The notes under the pieces: generated by a model
The model's database searches: none
The model's input: the letters and a program-made list of their open reading frames with translations, nothing else
Told to the model about the DNA's origin: nothing
Shown: positions 5,746-6,292 of the stretch, one piece after another
Layout of the letters: every line of letters begins with the position of its first letter
Position numbering within the stretch: the first letter of the stretch is position 1
Made by a program: the position numbers and the translations under genes
Origin: JAGTVB01 sp049282355
GTDB taxonomy: Bacteria > Pseudomonadota > Gammaproteobacteria > HK1
Direction of reading: 5' to 3'
DNA: 6,292 nucleotides
NCBI GenBank assembly: GCA_049282355.1
Contig: JBAPTW010000151.1
Location: 1 to 6,292, forward strand

Positions 5746-6292
5746 TCACGGGTTATTGGTGAGGATCAGCACCTCCGACGGGCCGACCGCGCTGATGGTC
5801 ACGAAGGTCGCACCGTCGGAGTCCTTCTCCACCGGCACCGTCGAGCCAACCTTGTGCGGCCCGGCGAAGCCGGTGGGATCGGCGCTTTCGGCTGTATTGG
5901 CGATCACCGTCATCGTGGCGCCCGACGAATTGAGGTGAGCATCTATGAGAATCCGACCCTGCCGGCTGGAAACGGCGTGGGAGTTGACGACCACCAACGC
6001 CTCATTGCCGCTCAGGATCCGCGACCAGGCCATCAGGTTGCCGCCGCCAGGCACGATCCTGTTGCCGAGGATGTCGTGCGGCCGCAGATACTGGCGGCCG
6101 GTCCGCAGCACCGGGAAATTCCGGCGAACCGCGGTGAGCGCGGCGAGGCGCACAAACGCCGGATGGGACGGATCGAAGCAGTGATGGCCCGAGGTGGCGA
6201 ATGGTCCGAAGCCCGGCAAGCCGGTATCGAGGCCACCCGGCGGCGGCGAGGCGCCGTCCCCACCGTCGCGTTTCGGGTGCTCCGGCCCGAAC
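5746..6292 (-). CDS. Alpha-amylase-type glycoside hydrolase (GH13), C-terminal part, cut by window edge
   Basis: The minus-strand frame is open from the right window edge to the TGA at 5746-5748, giving 181 residues with no need for an internal start. It contains HHCFDPSHPAFVRLAALTAV, RRNFPVLRTGRQYLRP, LMAWSRILSGNEALVVVNSH, ILIDAHLN and MTVIANTAE. It ends in a beta-rich section with AVGPSEVLILTNNP. This pattern is the end of the barrel plus the C-terminal all-beta domain of GH13 enzymes, which cleave or rearrange alpha-glucans. In such proteins, phrases like HPAFVRIAAL and GEALVVVN recur. The catalytic Asp/Glu/Asp residues lie upstream, outside the window, so the exact specificity cannot be named. 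The frame looks intact, suggesting a resident gene beside the mobile patchwork. It is unrelated to the kinase operon. Confidence 0.85.
   Translation of the reverse strand, partial: FGPEHPKRDGGDGASPPPGGLDTGLPGFGPFATSGHHCFDPSHPAFVRLAALTAVRRNFPVLRTGRQYLRPHDILGNRIVPGGGNLMAWSRILSGNEALVVVNSHAVSSRQGRILIDAHLNSSGATMTVIANTAESADPTGFAGPHKVGSTVPVEKDSDGATFVTISAVGPSEVLILTNNP

Overview
The window reads as an accessory region of a fairly GC-rich bacterium, most likely a proteobacterium. The mix of Tn3-, IS6-, IS21- and IS91-type remnants next to a bacterial Ser/Thr kinase with a TPR tail fits that, but nothing here fixes the genus.

Left part (1-1340): a patchwork of broken mobile elements. A Tn3-family resolvase gene (minus strand, cut by the window edge) and a Tn3-family transposase gene (plus strand) diverge from a res-like intergenic region containing a perfect palindrome and tgcaaa-rich subsites. 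The transposase gene is dead: it has a reading-frame break near 757-772 and is cut off at about 870-880, where it joins the first ~27 codons of an IS6-family transposase on the other strand. Further right lie a perfect 17-bp inverted repeat (1088-1104 and 1142-1158) with no gene, and a three-unit repeat typical of an IS21-family end, also without its genes.

Centre (1340-5349): a compact two-gene operon on the minus strand. The first gene encodes an unrecognised, soluble, helix-rich protein of about 200 residues. After an 11-base gap, with the Shine-Dalgarno sequence overlapping its stop codon, comes a 1130-residue protein with an N-terminal Ser/Thr kinase domain (HQD and DLG variants of the catalytic motifs, long activation-segment insertion) and some 700 residues of TPR-like helical repeats. 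This is the only intact cargo in the window and the best candidate for an undescribed system. Its genetic setting suggests a mobile signalling or stress/defence cassette, but the sequence gives no direct evidence of function.

Right part (5350-6292): a fragment of an IS91-family (HUH) transposase on the plus strand, carrying a possible promoter for the kinase operon on its opposite strand, then the C-terminal 181 residues of a GH13 alpha-amylase-type glycoside hydrolase (minus strand, running off the window), which looks like the resident chromosomal neighbour. The kinase operon is thus bracketed by unrelated transposon debris on both sides.
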